A program made the translations under genes and the position numbers. Below are positions 4,720-6,591 of a stretch of 6,591 nt of DNA, in pieces. A model generated the notes under the pieces. The model had not been told where the DNA came from. It searched no databases and saw only the letters and a program-made list of their open reading frames with translations. The stretch's first letter is position 1. The number at the start of each line of letters is the position of its first letter. This stretch comes from Candidatus Sulfopaludibacter sp. SbA3 (GTDB taxonomy: Bacteria > Acidobacteriota > Terriglobia > Bryobacterales > Bryobacteraceae), in contig OKRF01000218.1 of assembly GCA_900290315.1 (NCBI GenBank), positions 6,074 through 12,664 of the forward strand, written 5' to 3'.

Positions 4720-6591
4720 GGCGCCCTGCTGACCCTGGCGCTGGGAGGCGGCGCCACCACCGTGATGTTCACCGTGATCAACGGCGTGCTGCTCAAGCCA
4801 TTTCCCTATCTGGACCCGGACAGGCTCCTGGGGCTGCAGGAGAAGACCAAACAGGCAACCCGGTTTGGCGATCTCTGGGCATTGGCCTACCCGAACTACC
4901 TGGACTGCAAGCGCGAAGCGCACAGCGTGACCATGGCCACGTGGCGCTTCAGCGTGGGTACGGCCAGCGCGCATGGGCAAGCCCAATACGTCTCCGGCCG
5001 CCAGGTGTCGTACGACCTGTTCCCGGTCTTAGGCATCAGCGTCGCGCGCGGGCGCGCCTTCCTTTCTGAGGATGACCGGCCCGGCGCGACGCCCGTGATC
5101 ATCCTGGGCGATAGTTTGTGGCAGCGTCTCTTCGGGGGAAACCCAGAGGCGATCGGCATGCCGCTGGTTGTCGATGGCGACCCTTACACGATTGTGGGTA
5201 TCGCTCCCGCGTCTGTCCGTTTGGATGGAGAAGAACCCGATGTTTATACTCCGATCAACCAGAACACCGCGGCCGATATGCAAAGACGCGACCGGCATCC
5301 CGGTCTGCGCGTGGTGGCGCGGCTGCATCCCGGCGTGACACCGGCGGCGGCGAGCGCCGAGTTGGACATGATTGGCCACCGTCTGGCCGGGCAATACCCC
5401 GCAACCAACACGGATCGCACCTTCGTCGCCTCTCCGCTGGTTCCGGATGTGGGCGATGTGGGGTCTACCTTATGGCTCTTGCTGGGCGCAGTCAGCCTGG
5501 TGCTGTTGATTGCCTGCGTCAACGTGGCTAGCCTGATGCTCGCTCGGGCAGTTTCGCGAGAGCGCGAGTTGGCCATGCGCGTGGCCCTGGGAGCGACGCG
5601 CGGCCGCCTGGTGCGCCAGTGCCTCACCGAGAGCGCGGTATTGGGGATCGCCGGCGGAGTGCTGGGAATCGTGCTGGCAGCGATCGGCATTCGCCCGTTC
5701 GTGGCGCTTTGGCCGGGCGGTTTGCCGCGCGCCGAGGAAGTCCACCTGGATTGGCGAGTGCTACTCTTCGCCGCCAGTCTTTCGCTGTTGAGCGGCCTTC
5801 TCTTCGGATTGGCACCCGCCTTGCGCGCTCCGGTCCGGCAAGTGGAACAGTCGCTGCGTGCGGGAGGGAGGAGCATCGCCGGTAGCTCGCGCCGCCTGCA
5901 TAGCAGTTTCGTGATTTCCGAAATCGCCCTGGCCGTGGTGCTGCTCGTGGCGGCCGGCATGCTCGGGCAGACCATGCTGCGCCTTTCTACCCTGAACCCG
6001 GGGATGGATTTTCACAACGTGCTGACCGCCCGCATGGCCCTATCGCAGGGCGCGCTCGCCGGCCCGGCGCAGATTCATGCGGCATGGCGCGATGTGCTGG
6101 AGCGCGCGCGCCGCATACCGGGAGTGCAGGCCGCGGCAGGGGTCGATACCGTCCCTATGCGCGAAGGCAACAATCAGCTCACCTACTGGACCAGCCCGGA
6201 TCTTCCACCGGTGAACCAGCAACCCACCGCGCTCGCCACCACAGTCACGCCGGATTTTCTCAAGGTGATGGGCATTCCGCTGCTCAAAGGGCGATTCATC
6301 GACGACCACGACCGCAAGGGCAATGAGAACGTCATCGTGATCGACGACGTGATGGCGAAACAGACGTTCGGCACACAGGATCCGGTGGGCAAGCGTCTCT
6401 GGATCGACGCCCATGCCAGCCCGTTCTCATCGGACACCGACGCTCCCGACTCCGTCCGCGTCGTAGGCGTGGTCGGCCACGTCCGCCATTGGGGCCTCGC
6501 TAGTGACGACCAGGCGCAGGTGCGCGCGCAGTCCTACTATGCGTTTGCGCAGGTGGCAGACCCCTTGCTGCGGCGTTGGTCGGAGCTGATG
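4456..6591 (+). CDS. ADOP-family FtsX/MacB-like permease, second copy (3' partial)
   Basis: The frame opens at ATG 4456 and reads without a stop to the last base, giving 712 residues; the missing part is probably the last 150 or so, including the second FtsX core. The order is as in the first copy: prefix domain 1-82 (MSWWHRLWHR, EEQLEKELRFH, LGGPEQVKEGCRDARG), a membrane segment near 86-113, and a periplasmic MacB-type domain to about 335 (VLGISVARGRAF 191-202, LWQRLFGGN 221-229, YTIVGIAP 244-251). A membrane segment near 338-364, FtsX motif RERELAMRVALGATRGRLVR (368-387), and membrane segments near 392-412, 432-456 and 484-507 follow. The second periplasmic domain (about 510 on) has MAKQTFGTQDPVGKRLW (633-649) and VRVVGVVGHVRHWGLA (667-682). 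Its loop at 651-666 is longer than in the first copy. Eight bases separate it from the preceding stop; a weak GGAG at 4441-4444 may be its ribosome site. It probably shares the padR operon transcript. No ATPase is visible downstream within the window. Confidence 0.93.
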   Translation, partial: MSWWHRLWHRNQMEEQLEKELRFHLEKHAADLMQRGHDPAEAHRLALGGPEQVKEGCRDARGTRWLEDLWQDLRYALRTLRQKPGFAAGALLTLALGGGATTVMFTVINGVLLKPFPYLDPDRLLGLQEKTKQATRFGDLWALAYPNYLDCKREAHSVTMATWRFSVGTASAHGQAQYVSGRQVSYDLFPVLGISVARGRAFLSEDDRPGATPVIILGDSLWQRLFGGNPEAIGMPLVVDGDPYTIVGIAPASVRLDGEEPDVYTPINQNTAADMQRRDRHPGLRVVARLHPGVTPAAASAELDMIGHRLAGQYPATNTDRTFVASPLVPDVGDVGSTLWLLLGAVSLVLLIACVNVASLMLARAVSRERELAMRVALGATRGRLVRQCLTESAVLGIAGGVLGIVLAAIGIRPFVALWPGGLPRAEEVHLDWRVLLFAASLSLLSGLLFGLAPALRAPVRQVEQSLRAGGRSIAGSSRRLHSSFVISEIALAVVLLVAAGMLGQTMLRLSTLNPGMDFHNVLTARMALSQGALAGPAQIHAAWRDVLERARRIPGVQAAAGVDTVPMREGNNQLTYWTSPDLPPVNQQPTALATTVTPDFLKVMGIPLLKGRFIDDHDRKGNENVIVIDDVMAKQTFGTQDPVGKRLWIDAHASPFSSDTDAPDSVRVVGVVGHVRHWGLASDDQAQVRAQSYYAFAQVADPLLRRWSELM

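Noticed and set aside
4123..4986. Minus-strand open frame (287 codons) across the junction of the two permeases
   Set aside because: It lies opposite the conserved C-terminus of one permease and the prefix of the next. Its composition is that of an antisense shadow and it has no ribosome site or family signature that I can see.
5244..5975. Minus-strand open frame (243 codons) inside the second permease
   Set aside because: The plus-strand frame carries the FtsX motif and membrane helices; the antisense product is Arg/Ser/Thr-rich without a pattern.

Overview
The window is GC-rich, densely coded on the plus strand, and looks like a piece of an Acidobacteriota chromosome. The main reason is a PadR-type regulator followed by large FtsX/MacB-like permeases that carry a soluble N-terminal prefix and have no ATPase partner. 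This is the arrangement of the ADOP (acidobacterial duplicated orphan permease) family, which is greatly expanded in soil Acidobacteriota such as the Solibacter/Bryobacter group. The lineage is an inference from gene content; there is no rRNA or other phylogenetic marker here.

Layout. Bases 2-292 are the 3' end of a gene whose product ends in an Ala/Pro-rich linker, two short helical repeats of the 'xDVIxxxKAGxSDxVIxxxI' kind and a Lys-rich tail. Two bases after its stop begins a 379-residue exported caspase-fold peptidase (295-1434) with an intact His/Cys dyad. The two genes probably form one transcript. A 62-base gap follows, up to the preferred PadR start. It holds a plausible sigma-70 promoter whose -10 element lies at the centre of a perfect 8-bp inverted repeat, the likely PadR operator. 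From this promoter run padR (1497-1841), a first complete ADOP permease (1838-4447, overlapping padR by ATGA) and a second ADOP permease (4456-6591) that is still open at the window edge.

How the genes work together. The PadR protein probably represses its own promoter and hence both permeases, responding to an unknown signal. The two permeases are diverged tandem paralogues. Their N-terminal ~90 residues are about 78% identical by my alignment, while the membrane and periplasmic parts are clearly more diverged. No ATP-binding subunit lies in the window, so the transport or mechanotransmission role is undetermined. The caspase pair upstream appears to be a separate transcription unit.

No tRNA, rRNA, CRISPR, insertion sequence or phage feature was seen. 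I found no convincing undescribed system. The points most worth a second look are the caspase with its small helical-repeat partner, the promoter/operator fusion, and the uneven conservation of the two permeases.
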